Source: Blasia pusilla (taxonomy: Eukaryota; Marchantiophyta; Marchantiopsida; Blasiales). Taken from it: a stretch of 64,000 bases of DNA. The stretch lies in contig CM114274.1 of the NCBI GenBank assembly GCA_050084515.1, forward strand, positions 27,032,001 through 27,096,000. The letters run 5' to 3'. Under the pieces are notes generated by a model. The model worked only from the letters and a program-made list of their open reading frames with translations. It did not search any database and had not been told where the DNA came from. Positions 47,347 through 61,377 of the stretch are shown one piece after another. Both the position numbers and the translations under genes were made by a program. Each line of letters begins with the position of its first letter. The first letter of the stretch is position 1.

Positions 47347-49921
47347 TACTAATGGAACGGATATTACGAGAAAGGATACGGGAGAACCATAAGAGCAAAA
47401 GTCTTAGAGAAGAATACGTAAACACGAAGGATAGCGTAAAGTGAAACTGAGGCCCTACAATAATTGTCGGCCATGCAACATGTATAGAGGGTGAGCCCAC
47501 CGGTGCCGAAAGACAAGGAAAGGCATGTGGCAGAGTTCCATATCTCTTTTGGCTTTAGCCTGTTCTAAAGTTTCCGCACGAGACGTAACATATATTATAA
47601 TTATCATTATTATTGAAGAGGACAGCGACGACGGGAATTTTTTGACGTCTACACTTTATTCCCTCTCCCTACCGTATCCACGTCCACCTTCCATAAAGAG
47701 GGTGGGGGGCCTTTGGGGCGTATTTCTCTCTCCGCAACAGGAGACAGGAGTGCCTGATTATGCTTCAAATTCTAGCGCGGGCTAGCTGGCTGGAATGTTC
47801 GGGGGAGATCCGGGGTAGGACTAAACCTAGTAACTTACCGGGCAAAGCTGGCCGGTATCTGACAACCGGTTCAAAAATCGGACCTTCCGTTTCCGCCTGA
47901 CACCGGGACCGTACCGGTACTCATGCGGAAACTCCCCGAGCCTGGCTGGATGGTTGCTTCGATTCTCCGACCCGAGGTCTAACCGCGGCGGAGTCGGTTC
48001 GGTGACTTCCCATGCAACCTGTGGGCTATTCGTATTACGTACTAGTAAGGAAGGAACTACAAGGGACCGTGCGATGGACGGATGTCATGTTTTCAACGTG
48101 ACCACAAGTATTCCTGAGGCACATATAGTGACACGTGTCAAACTGAGGAGCGGCTAAAACAAATTTGCATACGGCGACTCTAATCTTACGGGAGAAACGC
48201 ACAAGTCTCTCGCCGAAACGACATTTTGTCGTATCTGAGCACCGTTGACCCGAAGTGCTGTGCTGGGTCCGTCTACAAAATCGGGCGAAGCTCGCACCCT
48301 CGAACCGGACGTTGACTCCGCGATATGTCTGTGTATGCCATCCAGATGGAGCGGATGGATCATGGACTTCGCTCGGCCTCGGTAGTTCTCCATTGGACCT
48401 CATGAATCTGCCCACGTGGCTGCATGCATGTTCTTCCTTCCTCTCTCTCGCCCCACCGGGAAACCCACTTGCCGACCAGGGTAGGTGTTTAGCTCCTCCA
48501 CAAAATAATTTCCCCATGGGGTTTCCCGGGCTGAAATTTTCACAAAACTTTCTTCACCCTAATTTTTGGATTAGAGTGAGGTACCCTATCATATATTACT
48601 AGATCTTACAAAATAGAAAGAATCCTAAACCCTTTCATAGAGTCTATAGTGCTCCTTGTCTCACCCCAAATCACTATTCAAGTTTGCAAGAGGTTGAGCT
48701 CACAAATTCAATTGGTTGCACATTCCGTAGATAGTAGATGGCCGTCCAACGAGTCTCCCAAGGTACATGTACATATCGTCTCTCTACGAAACCTCTCTCT
48801 CAATCCTTGATCAATCTTCCCGAGTAGTCTGCCAAAATCGAAGCGTGTCGTAATTTCTTCAAGATGCGGCATGAATGCTTTGTTAGCGCAAATCTAAAAC
48901 ATGATCACAGAAGGACTGCCGCGAGACATCCGGCGCGAGCGCCGCGCTGCCGTCCCGGGTCCCGTAACTCCCGTTATCACCTCACCAGCACTCCAGCACT
49001 CCAGTCCACCCGTCCCTCCCTCTCTCTCTCTCTCTCTCTCCCCGATACGCGATACGGGTCTCGCGAGCGGTCACCGCAACGAAGCGCGTCAAAGGGCATC
49101 TCTTCGGGAAGAAATAATCTCCTGATTAGACCGCGCGACGACCGTCTCGCGAGCATGGCGATCCACGTCCGGACTCCATCCATCGCTTGGCTCGCCCAGT
49201 AGAGTGGAGGCGAGTGGACTGAGTAAAACCATTTCGTCGTTCGTCACTCCTGCGGGATTTCCCACAGGAATCCGCTCATGCCCACCTGATTCAGACTGCA
49301 TATGATTTTGTACCGTCCGTGGCCTGACATCCCATGTGAGGGAATCGCCCAGGAGCTGAAGCAAAAGCAGAAGCTAAGAGAAATGTCTGTAGCTTAGCAT
49401 ACTCAGCGGAATCGGAAAAGAACGCCTCGCTCGAGACTCGATCACGTAACTAACACCTGGTAGTCAGTCAGTCAGGCATCGAGTGAGTTTGCTTTGCTCC
49501 GTGATGTACCTACTGGAGTAAACTCAAAGCTACTGTAACAGTAGCTTCTCTGATCTGATATTTGGAGCGACGTCGCGGTGCATGAATTGAGGTACAGCTA
49601 TCTTCATCGGATGTGTAAAACCTGTCCGAGGTTGCATTAACATGAAAGATAATTAATCCAACGCGAATCGTTCACAATGTACAAGGTTCTATGTGCTTCG
49701 AGCTTCGATGGTATTTCAGGTCGGATAGTACCTGCGGTTGCTTTTTCTATCCCCTTTTCCAGAGACCTTTCAGATGGTTACAATGCATGACCCCCAGTCT
49801 TGCTACTTCTCTCCCCTCGCACCCAAACTCAAGGCAGCTTTTCCGGATTTATACATTTTCAATTCGAACTCGTCACCTGAGACTGGATAGAGTCCAAGTC
49901 GACTCTCTTCCACACGCGCAG
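47347..49921. other. GC-rich intergenic region, no gene recognised
   Basis: GC-rich from 47.6 to 48.5 kb and 48.9 to 49.4 kb, with open frames overlapping on both strands but no family motif. A (TC)n tract lies at 49019-49040. A 10-bp stem with a one-base loop (AAGCTACTGT-A-ACAGTAGCTT) lies at 49527-49547. It could include regulatory DNA of peroxidase 2 towards its right end. Confidence 0.5.
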
Positions 49922-49950
49922 CTGAGCCTTGCAACTGTTGCAAGGCTCAG
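49922..49950. repeat. Perfect 14-bp inverted repeat, one-base loop
   Basis: CTGAGCCTTGCAAC (49922-49935) is followed by T and then GTTGCAAGGCTCAG (49937-49950). It lies 21 bp upstream of promoter block A of peroxidase 2. Confidence 0.95.
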
Positions 49951-49970
49951 TGAAGGAAAACTGAAATGCT

Positions 49971-50189
49971 CTTCAGTGAAGTGCGTCCATTTTAACTCGG
50001 GTACTCACCTACCTGGGAACTCACCTTACCTCAAATGGTCGTAAATGCCAAGGAGATCATGACTCACATGCATGTCTCCTTCGTTTAACGTTCCTGTATT
50101 TTCGTCGCGGGTCACTCGTGGCCACGATCGACCGGTTCAGATTATTGAACTGTTTCCGTGTCCCATGCAGTATCCCCGGGGGTATAAAA
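49971..50189 (+). promoter_or_regulatory. Peroxidase gene 2 promoter blocks and TATA box
   Basis: Block A, CTTCAGTGAAGTGCGTCC, is at 49971-49988. Block B (50051-50079) opens AGGAGATCATGACTCA. Both match the upstream region of gene 1 nearly base for base. Block B here contains TGACTCA (50060-50066), a GCN4/bZIP-like word, and CACATG in place of the G-box of gene 1. The TATA box TATAAAA lies at 50183-50189, 173 bp before the ATG. Spacing A to B is 62 bp against 22 bp in gene 1. Confidence 0.65.
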
Positions 50190-50361
50190 CCAGAAGCACT
50201 CCGCTTCAATTTCATCCCCAGGCTGGAGTGTACTTTGTGCAGAGATCTCGACTCGAGCTTCCATTATTAGCGAGAGAGTGTCACTCTCGGGAGCCAGAAG
50301 AAATCGTGTATTATTTCAGAGAGAGAGAGATACACTGGGAAGCTCAAGTTGAGATCTCCAC

Positions 50362-52156
<1,795 letters not shown>

Positions 52157-52402
52157 TGCAGAGAAAACTGTACTCGTGATCGTTCTCATCTGTAGCATAG
52201 CACGGATCTACAACGCTCCTCAGGGGTGTAAGATTTTCTAGACTTGGTGTCGATCAATTCTAGAGCTTCGGAATTGGCTATAGAAAGAATCCCGAAATTT
52301 GTACCGTACATCACTCCATTTCACCTCTGGTCGCGTGGCGAGTTCGAAAGCGATCTTTCATTCGATCTCCTCTTGTAATTTCTACTGTATCTTACACGTT
52401 TT

Positions 52403-52408
52403 AATAAA
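52403..52408 (+). terminator. Peroxidase 2 polyadenylation signal
   Basis: AATAAA in TTTTAATAAACTGTG, about 247 bp after the stop. No nearer hexamer was noticed. Confidence 0.5.
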
Positions 52409-53518
52409 CTGTGTGCGCTTTAACTCCCTCGGATCGATCCATCGAAGTGCTAACTACGCACACATCATAATACGAATTATGTGTAGTCTCTGCGTCTTGC
52501 TCTCGCAGACATCCGGAAGTTCGTGCGCAAGTCTTGAAGAATATAGAGCGTTCACAGTTTCGGCGGTGGGGGTTGTATATTTCACGATCCATTCCACTTC
52601 GCCATTTATTCGGATCTACTTTCCCACTCTAAGAGCTCTGATGATTCGTAAATTTGGTGCTGGAAGGATGAGGGAGAAATGAGTGTTGCTTAAACCCATA
52701 AGATGTGTGGACCGAGGGTTGTGGAGGTTTATTTTGTAATTTCCCTCCATAATGAAGATGCTCTTGCATTATCAATAACTGATTAGATGCCTACGTAATA
52801 AGGTGACTGTTTGGGAATATAGTGCCGCAGTTAGTTTTTAAAATATGATTTGGATTTGTAAGTTCAAATTATGGACGACACGTGTCAGATGCGGATCGAA
52901 CGTCCAACCGAATATGGATTGGAATGCTCGAGGTTAGTTCCCATGAAATACGAAGTAACCGTGGACCTTTGGATGAAATCTGATCTCCACCTTCAATGAT
53001 TGCCGCCGGCGGCTGACTCGGGTTTTACGCAATGGCACTTGCCTGTATGGGAGAAATGGGTGACTCGGGTTTTACGCAATGGCACTTGCCTGTATGGGAC
53101 AAATGGGAGAATCCGAGTAGAGTGTTGAAACGCGTTTAGGGTTTATTCTAAGTCAAAGATTTTGTCCAAAAACTTGGACTTAGAATTTGTGATTTACATG
53201 ATAACAGGCGAAAATGAATAGTGGACTGTATCCAAATTCACCCACACGGACCCAAATATTTTCCAAAGTATTGCTTAAAGTAAATCAACCCTCTTAATTT
53301 CTTTTATCTTTTGAAATGAGTGGGGAGAAAATAATTATAAGCCTTGGATGAATCGTGGATAGCATGGGCTAGATGGAGACGATAAGCAAACATAGAGAAA
53401 TTGTAAGGTTTGTAAAATGGATAAGAGAGAAGAAAGTATATTAGAGGAGGTGAAGAGCCCTCAATGCACAGGGAAAATGAATTTAACAAGAGAGAAATTA
53501 ATATGGAAAATTCTACTA
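52409..53518. other. Intergenic, no gene recognised
   Basis: Mixed composition turning AT-rich. Contains a near-perfect 48-bp tandem duplication: GACTCGGGTTTTACGCAATG starts at 53014 and at 53062, with one mismatch across the unit. Confidence 0.5.
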
Positions 53519-53545
53519 TCTATACTATAAATTGGAAACCTTATA
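53519..53545 (+). mobile_element. Helitron 5' terminus
   Basis: TCTATACTATAAATTGGAAA preceded by A, like the 5' ends at 36031 and 19437. The 3' end was not found; a GC-rich repeat (copy 3) lies about 200 bp downstream and may be nested in it. Confidence 0.45.
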
Positions 53546-53732
53546 TACACAAAATAGTGAGAAATTAAGACAAAATAGACGCATGTTTGCAATTTTAGTC
53601 CTCAACTCACATGTGACATTTGGGAAGGGAAAATGAATTTAAACGGAAGAGGGAAATGATTAAGACTAACTAATGATTTAATTAATGTATGTTATTTTGG
53701 TGGGAGAAAATGAGGGGGAACAAGGTTACACA

Positions 53733-54100
53733 CGGACAAAGTCCATGTTCGTCGAGGCTCGGGTATCCGCGGCCCACATCCGAGCCTGCCCCCAAGCTCA
53801 CATCATTTAGTGGCCCACAGCCATGCCTGTGGTTGAGCTCGCAAGGCACACTCTCTGCGGGCCTAGCAACAGGCCTTGAGCCCACCCAATCCGCCCTACC
53901 ATGGGCCAATACGGGCTCATGCAAGCCGCGTGCGGGCTGGGCATGGGTTCATAGTCCACGAACTTATTCGATCCCTACCTTGCTAAGCCCGCACCCTTTC
54001 CAGCGTCCCGAGCCTGCGCAGGCCATTAGAGTGCCAAAAACACCCAAACGGGGGATCCGTTGGCATGTCTATCCCATGGATGGACTTGAGAAGTCCATCC
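53733..54100 (+). repeat. GC-rich dispersed repeat, copy 3
   Basis: Starts CGGACAAAGTCC and ends with a perfect stem, GGATGGACTT-GAG-AAGTCCATCC (54078-54100). The reverse-complemented right end gives CCATGGGATAGACATGCCAA and GGGTGTTTTTGG, matching copies 1 and 2. The interior is rich in GCCCGC/GGGCC words and contrasts sharply with the AT-rich flanks. Confidence 0.65.
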
Positions 54101-56531
54101 ACGAAAATAGAGTGGGATATTATTTAAATTTTAATTGAAGAGTGGAATGATTTAATAGAGTGGAATTTCACTATTCATTTAATATTTAAGAAAATGGAAA
54201 TTATATTGAATTTTTTAAATGATACATTATGAAAGAAATTATGTAATGAAAGATGAAATTAAATATGAGAAATTTTTTTAATATAGATGGACAAGTAAAC
54301 ATAGAATGAAACCTTCATCGCACAATTGAAAACCAACTCATACAAGGTCATGGAGTAATAATCTTTTATCTATTATCACTATAATTTTGTTAACCTTAAT
54401 ATATTTGCATATTTAGATGTAAATGGACAAATAGAGAGTAAAAGGGATGACAAACACTCGATGCCAATAACATATGATATTGCTTATTCAGAAGTATATG
54501 CATGTGATGCCATTGACTATAATTTCATATTATGTTAACAAATCTTTTAAGCATGAGGTTAAATTTGTATTTGTTGAAAGTTTAACATACAAATGAGATT
54601 GAGATATATTTCTAGCTAGTGCATCTAGTGTTTGAATGAAAAAATTATGGCAAAAATTCAAGCATTGGGATAGAATGAATTTTAAACACAATATAGATGC
54701 CATGTGCTTTTTTTCAAATGTCAGATTAGTTCCTTAAAAAAATTATGGAAATTTTCTTTTACGCTCTTTATTATCTAAATCTCTTAAAAATCATATTTTC
54801 AATATTACGATAGCCACCATTAAGCCAACTTTATAAGATTTCTTCCAAGAATCATCATACTATTAAGGGCGGTAGCCCTGTATAAGAAGTTCCCCCTAAT
54901 GCCACGTGTGAAGTCTGTCAAATACTCAATTATATTTTTTATTTTCCCTATACTAAGCTAAGATAGAAAAGAGGTTTTAAAATAATTTTATTTTTTTAAA
55001 GATAAATTTCAATGAAAAAAATAGAATCCCCAAAAGATGAAAATCCTCTTTTTCATCATTATTTTCTTTTTTTCATCTTATAAATTAAAATTATTATTGC
55101 GAAATTTAGGAAAAAAACTAAAACTTTCAATTTCAAGTTAATTTTGGAAGGGAAATTACATATTAATTTAGAAATATGTCATTTATTCTACTTTTCAAGA
55201 TTTAATTGTGAGGGATTTTTAAAGAATATTTTGAGATAAACTTTAGATCAAAATGAGTGAATTTTTTTACTTATTGAGAAAGCCCCTATCAAAATTTTCC
55301 ATGAATTCATGAATTTGTTTTTAATTTTACCCTATACAACTCATTATGCAACTCATAAAAATTCAGAACTCTTCATCGGTCTATAACAACTAGGTGATAC
55401 AACTTATGTAACTCTACATACCACCTCCACATTGTGAACTAACAAATATTCACGTAAATTTTTTATTCGACTTCTAAATATCCCACTTCTGCATTGCAAT
55501 TATCTTAGATACCAATTACAAATATTCAAAACAATCCGACTCAACCATAATCAAAAGATTCACACAAATGGTTCTCCTGGTGTAATTGTTTACGCGTTGC
55601 AACAACTTACTTTTACTCAAAACTTAACCCTCGCCAAGAAGTTACATTAGACTAGGTCCGCATTCTTGTTCAATAAATAAAAGAAAATCAATTATTTTGA
55701 TGATTTTTTTTTCCAAAAGAGGGATTAATTTTCCCCCCAATCTAACTTGAAAGTTAAAAATAAAATAGAAACAAAATGTCTTCCTTTATTTTGAAGAATT
55801 ACTTTGTCCCATTAGTGTGCTTTTATCCTTTCATTTTTCCCAAAATAAAAATTAATTTCCCCTCAAAACTAGACTTTAAATTTTGTTTGAATGAACTTTG
55901 AAAAAATAATTTGAAATTTTCAAATGAGAAAATATTAACAAAATGAAAGAGACTCTAGAAGGTTTCATTGGGGAAGATATTTGAATTTGAGTAAATTATA
56001 AATAATTAATTATTATGAAAACCTTGCCCGTTAACGTACTGTTTCCATTCAAAACCTATGTTTCATTCGAATATTGCTAAATAGTACAAAGGGACACAAA
56101 GAACTAGAATGATAATGAAGGTTGGAATGGCCCATTTAGTTCTCAACATATGAGGATGTGAAAGTAAAAAATTCTTTGAGCATTGTAAAAATCAGCATGA
56201 AAGGGATTGGATAAGTGTTATAGTATCAAATGAATTCTACGTTTCAGTGTGTTTGCATCACAGGAGGAGCCGCAGGGTTTAGGGGACCATGAAGTGGGAA
56301 AGTATGTTATGAGACAATTATGCAAAAAAAATGAAATGCGGGTTGTAAATACAAGTAAGGAGGAATAACATATTTATTATGAAAAGAACTGGTGCAACTA
56401 GTTGATATCAGACATACAACTACAATAGCATAAAGAAGCTTGTTGCATGCTGTGACATTGGAAAATGTTGATATCAATGAAACGAAACATGTAGGCCCAA
56501 GGAAAAATTTCCGAAAGAACTGAGCAAGTTT
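54101..56531. other. AT-rich intergenic sequence, no gene recognised
   Basis: Very AT-rich, with long A/T runs and no open frame of note. A Helitron-like 5' word, TCATACTATTAAGGGCGGTA preceded by A, begins at 54855. Confidence 0.5.
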
Positions 56532-58628
56532 TCAAGGAGAGAGTGACTGCAACTGTGAAATATGGCCAGATGTTATGGCATCGGTTGGATATACATTTTT
56601 GCAGTACTCTGCAAGAAGATGCACCTCAACTGCCATCTCATTGAGTTCCTGCTGCAAGACGAGAATTGTAGCAATGTTTGGCCTCTGCTCGTTCTCTATA
56701 TACTGGAGCATTTGGTGAAAGGTCCAATTGCGTAGTTTTGTCTTTTCGAGCTGCTTTTGGATGAGCTCTATGTTCTGAACGGTAGCATTGAACATAGAGA
56801 GTGGGACCATAGTTGATGACCCTTGTTTGTTGTGAGGCTTGGGTGATGTCTTCTAAGTGCTCCCAAATAAGCGTTTACCGCGAGAGCCGGAAGGGGGTAG
56901 TAGTTGTTGAGTTGGAGACCGATAGTCACTCGTAGTAGACACGGGTTGCTTGTTTTTCTACATAAGAAGAACACCGTAACAAAGTAACGCAGATAGAAAC
57001 TGGATTTTTTATGGAAAGTGATGTGAGAGATGGCAGCCAAATTCCAATCAAATTTCATAACACAAGTGCGAATGCTAACACAACTATATGTCAATAATGA
57101 AAGTAGACGTGAGAAATAAAATCCGGAATAAAGGTACTAGTTTCCGTCGACATGCCTGAAAAATGATTTGCTGCTATAAATAAGTAGAATATTCTAAATA
57201 TATTGCACTAGAAAAAAGATTTGTGTAGAGGTTGATGGTTTAACAACAGGTATCATTTAATAAAAACTCATGTGTATTAAACTCCGGTTCCCGATTTTAA
57301 GTAGATAAGCAAATACAAATATGCATATAAGCGGATAAACTATAATAGCGATGGTGCAAGTTTGTCGTCAGCTGCCCATGTAACTGCCTGAAAACTACTA
57401 CATGTAAAAAATGGCTATTTATAATGTCGTGCCCATAAGCTGTCCTGCTGAAAATGAACAGAGTAACTCCATGTCATGAAAAAAGGTACAACAAATGCAT
57501 TAGAAGAAGCTGAAAAAATTGTACAATACATTGGACACAGAAGCAAGTAGTAGGAGCTACGTCTATACTTGGGATGAAGTCACTGAGAACACTTTCTCTT
57601 GTTGGGAGATTCTGGAAGGAGTGGTCACTGATATGAAATGCTATTGGTTTGCAAATGCACTGATGAAGACCGGCCTACAGTGACATTATCATTGAGGAAG
57701 TAGTGACACCCATGTTCTCAACAGGTGCACTACTATGTTGCTGAGGATCAGTGGAGCTACATATGGTGCCTTCCTCTCGCGCATCTCTTCATTGATTCAG
57801 TAAGTGCGTTGCTTGAGCAGACGATAAGTCCACAAGCATCTCAATCGGAAGCTTCATGATCAGCCTGAGTTCCTGGAATTGATCAGGTTTAATGCCTCAT
57901 GTCAATCTTGCATAGTGTGCAGCAGCTTGCTGCCTTGTTAAAACAACTTCACTAAACTCAACGCCTCTAAATGTCATAACCTCCTTTTGAGTGCCTGAGC
58001 ATGTATGCAAAGCATAAGTGATTCGGACAGGAATGGTAGGTTTTCAGATAAAGTGAAAGACGACGGAGTAGAAATTGGAGAGTGACGCATACCTGTTGTA
58101 GGTGGTTGCTTCTTTGGTTCTCTGTATGAGTTTTCCCATGACTTCGTACCGTCAATAAGGTAGCTCATCTGTCGGGAAGAAATGTCACCTCCCCAACACA
58201 AGTGATCAAGACCCGAACTGTTGGCGTACTTGAGTTGGGCATCCATTGGTGGATTGATCTACGCTGGGTTGTCTTGCGGTAGGTCGGGCACGTCATTGAG
58301 AATCATTTTGGAGAATTAAGTCGACAACCGAACTTGGCACCTGATCAAACATGTTAGGAACAATTCACATATAGAGGCATGGCAGCAAGACGAGATAATA
58401 AATACAAACCTGATTAGCAAGTTGAGGTTGTTGGTCAATGTGGTTGAATAGAGTAGGAGGTGTTGGCAATGGACTCTGCTGATCTTCTGAACTGATGTCA
58501 CTCAGCAGAATTGGTCCCATTTTTGGAACGACCAATCGTGTTGCGAGTTTGTCCATACCAATACTAGCAACAATAGGCATAGCTAACCTCTTTTTGCGAC
58601 CTTTTGTTGAATTATTGCTGGTTGCCAT
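56532..58628 (-). pseudogene. Broken multi-exon gene of unknown function next to the second Helitron
   Basis: Minus-strand segments look like exons. One runs from 58628 (MATSNNSTKGRKKRL...) to about 58411 with a GT donor after LANQ. A second, about 58290-58093, carries an in-frame TAG after DLPQDNPA and then DGTKSWENSYREPKK before a GT donor. A last exon, about 56945-56532, has a Ser/Pro-rich part with a basic GSRGKRLFGST motif, an in-frame TAG, then a helix-rich C-terminal segment (IELIQKQLEKTKLRNWTFHQ). I recognise no family. It may be a captured host gene or the 3' gene of the element. The two stops argue that it is dead. Confidence 0.4.
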
Positions 58629-58668
58629 ACTATATATACAGAGTAGGTGTCAACAATATATATACAAT

Positions 58669-59642
58669 TCAGTTATAGAAAGTTAGCGACTGACTATATA
58701 CGCGTAAATCACATGGGGTTATGGAACCAAGAATCCATAAGCGATCCTTGGTCTTCACCCTTGAAAGCATGACATAGATCAGGCCAGGAGCTAAAGAAGC
58801 TTTGACAGCAAGCAGGAATTTACCTTCTACAGTCATTCCTTGACTTTTGTGACCTATCATAGCATAACCGAGAACTAGAGGAAATTTTCTCTTCTGATAT
58901 TTCTGATCAGGTCCATGACGTAACGTACAAAAATTAGTTCTTGTTACGCGTAAAACTCGTTGTTAGAGCACAATCTAATGATTATTGTTCCTATCTCGTC
59001 ATCCTTGAATACACAGTCAAGTACACTTGCAAATGCACCATTGACAATATGTTTGCTAATATCAACATTGGACGTTAGAATGGTGAAGATGAAATGTAAC
59101 ACAGTAGGCAGAGTGTTGGTGTTTTATGCCGACACACCGGTGGGAGTTGGCAAAGGTCTCCAACTAATATGACAAGCCTTTCTGAGAAAGGATTGTGATT
59201 GGAAAAAAATGACTCCTGATGAAGCCTCATAGTAATAATTTGTGGAAGATGCGGCGTTAACATGGAGCACTCATCTATTAAAATAACTTTGGCATTTTTT
59301 AGCCTAGAATATTAATCTAATGCAAAATGCAATGAATGAAGATCACCCTTGATGCGGTATACTAAATGTGGAGTGAATAGTAGTTGTTGATTCATGGAGA
59401 CGAACAACAACAATGCATGTAGTAGCAACCAAAAGGGAGATAGTAGAGGTAGATTCCCAGTATGTATGCATGAAGTGGATGAAATAAGTTTTACCGCAAC
59501 TAGGTGGACTTGTAAGTAAAACTAAGCCAGATGTCATATCTTTCAGTTGATTATATAGCAGTAGTTGTTCCGAGTTGAGTGAGTGAAGCGGGATACATGG
59601 CTCAATCACCAAGCTAGTAAGAACCGGAATGTCTAATGACAA
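58669..59642 (-). pseudogene. Second Helitron: PIF1-like helicase remnants
   Basis: Three minus-strand blocks occur in order. The first (59642-59343) has the Walker A region LLTSPPSCGKTYF and then the motif Ia segment RLHESTTTIHSTFSIP. The second (about 59263-59075) has VILVGDLCQLPPVC, the motif II/III region. The third (58860-58669) has GHKSQGMTVE and GLIYVMLSRVKTKDRLWIL, motifs V-VI. The blocks are separated by intron-like or shifted stretches. Sequence differs strongly from the helicase at 44725-47180, so this is a separate lineage. Confidence 0.7.
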
Positions 59643-59779
59643 GACAATACTTGTAGCATACGTGGCGGGGCATATATCAAATTAAAGATGTGGTTGAACA
59701 ATTTCCAATACCTTGGTTACAATCTGAGCAGTGTGGACCTCGCTCCAAGGATTTGCCATGGCGTGTTTTCTAATTTCGT

Positions 59780-61377
59780 TCACAATGCATGAAGTACTTT
59801 TGAAAAGTTTTCTGTAAATGCACTCGTGCAAGTAGGACCAATTAGGGGAGGAAGCCGATAGAAGTTCAGATTCAGACCTGAATGGAATAGAGGATAGGAG
59901 AGTACTATAAAAAACCCATTCCATTGATGTAGGGGATGATGTTCACTAAACCTGACTACGCGGTCAATTACGTACACCATGTTTCCAATATAGTCAGGGC
60001 CAACAAGATTCTTAGTGGGTTTTGTTGCTGATTTGAGCACTCCATGGGTGGTCCAAAACTGAGTAAATGTCATATTGGAAAGAGATGTTGAACAATGGCA
60101 GTAAAGTATAGTTGGATGAATGCAAACCGTGGTAGAATTCTTGTACACCACAGTTCGCCTATGCAGGGGATTTGAATCAATGTAATCAACTCCCTCAGAT
60201 CTCTGAATCATGGGTATCTTGAGGGCGGTAAGCACTGCCTCAGTAAATGATATGCATCTCTTCAAAACTAACCCAGAAATTAACTTTAGCCGTATCTCAT
60301 CAAGTCCATCTACACCAAGGGACCTTGCACAATTAGTAGTGATATTGAGGGAACCCTCAAGTTCAGATTTTAGAGCGTACTTAAGAAGGTAGAAGGACCA
60401 CGGCACATTCGTGACCCGCTGCAAGTTCATATGAGCTCCCCAGAGTAGTAGGATAGCCGGATGATAGGGTATAATATTGTGATGAAGTTTGCCTGGCCTA
60501 TAGTATACCCATTTCAAGGTAGTTGGATCTCTTGTAGGTTTTAACTCATAAGTAGCTTGAACAGGGAATCCCATTTTACAGTAGGGAGGACGATCAAGAG
60601 TCCTAGGGACAATACAGATACCTGATTTACATCTGTGCAACTTTTTATTTGTAACAAGGTTGTGTAACTTAGTTGTCCTGTCATCGTTGGCATGTTGTCT
60701 AGATAGTGACCCTAGTGACGAAGGTATGTAGCAGCATATTTCATTTGTGATTTGATTGACATCATCCTTGGGTACCTAGAGGATAATCTGAGAGGGAAGG
60801 CTTCCCCTATTAGTTAACTCATCCCTGATGAGGTATCTACTTACACAACCAAGTATCTGAGGGCCTCCAAGAATATATTTACGAAAGAACATTCGAAGCC
60901 GTGTATGAAATAACACAACACATTCAACAAGGGTGTCTCTCCATGAGAACGTGTGATGAAATTCCTTCACAATGTGTTCAATGTCGGAGATTTTAGGCCA
61001 TCTAGCTTGTATCAGAGTTCATATGATGTCAGGGTTAAGAAAAAGTCTGGCATGCCCCACTTTTGCACCATAGCTTTCACATCTTGGAGATGTCGATGGT
61101 GCCAGGATGGGCAGCCAGGAATCTTAGCACTAAAGCTATATTTGGATAACAGAGAGTAGAGATCTTCATTTGTCAGATCGGGTTTTCTGTGCCTCAACTT
61201 TTCAAGCTCACGGTTCAAAATACATGTACGTGCAGAAGACGCAAGTGCAAAAGATTGCCTCAACTTGTGCATGAGAAGCAGACATGGCCTGTAAAGAGTG
61301 AAGACAGTAAATAGTTGACTAATTCTGTACTTTATATATTCAACAAATGTTATTATGCCACTTAAGTAGCCTCTCAA
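59780..61377 (-). pseudogene. Second Helitron: Rep domain with lost HUH histidines
   Basis: 61377-61012 contains YRPCLLLMHKLRQ, then WGMPDFFLTLTSYEL, the Rep motif I region. From 60970 follows ISDIEHIV, then ELTNRGSLPSQIIL and TAG (60778-60776), after which the same frame continues VPKDDVNQITNEICCYIPS. Related Reps have RGSPH.H..LWV there, so both HUH histidines are replaced (by Pro and Gln) and a Trp codon has become TAG. Downstream, 60640-59780 carries HRCKSGICIV, NIIPYHP and WSFYLLKYALKSE, in which both candidate catalytic tyrosines (YLLKY) survive. The nuclease is expected to be dead. Confidence 0.75.

Noticed and set aside
47954-48602. Open frames of 115-160 codons on both strands
   Set aside because: Mutually overlapping antisense frames in GC-rich sequence without motifs, introns or neighbours to support a gene.
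54855-54898. Helitron 3' end with GGGCGGTAGCCC hairpin and CTAA
   Set aside because: The CTAA is too far (about 20 nt) from the hairpin; the same sequence fits better as a weak 5' end.
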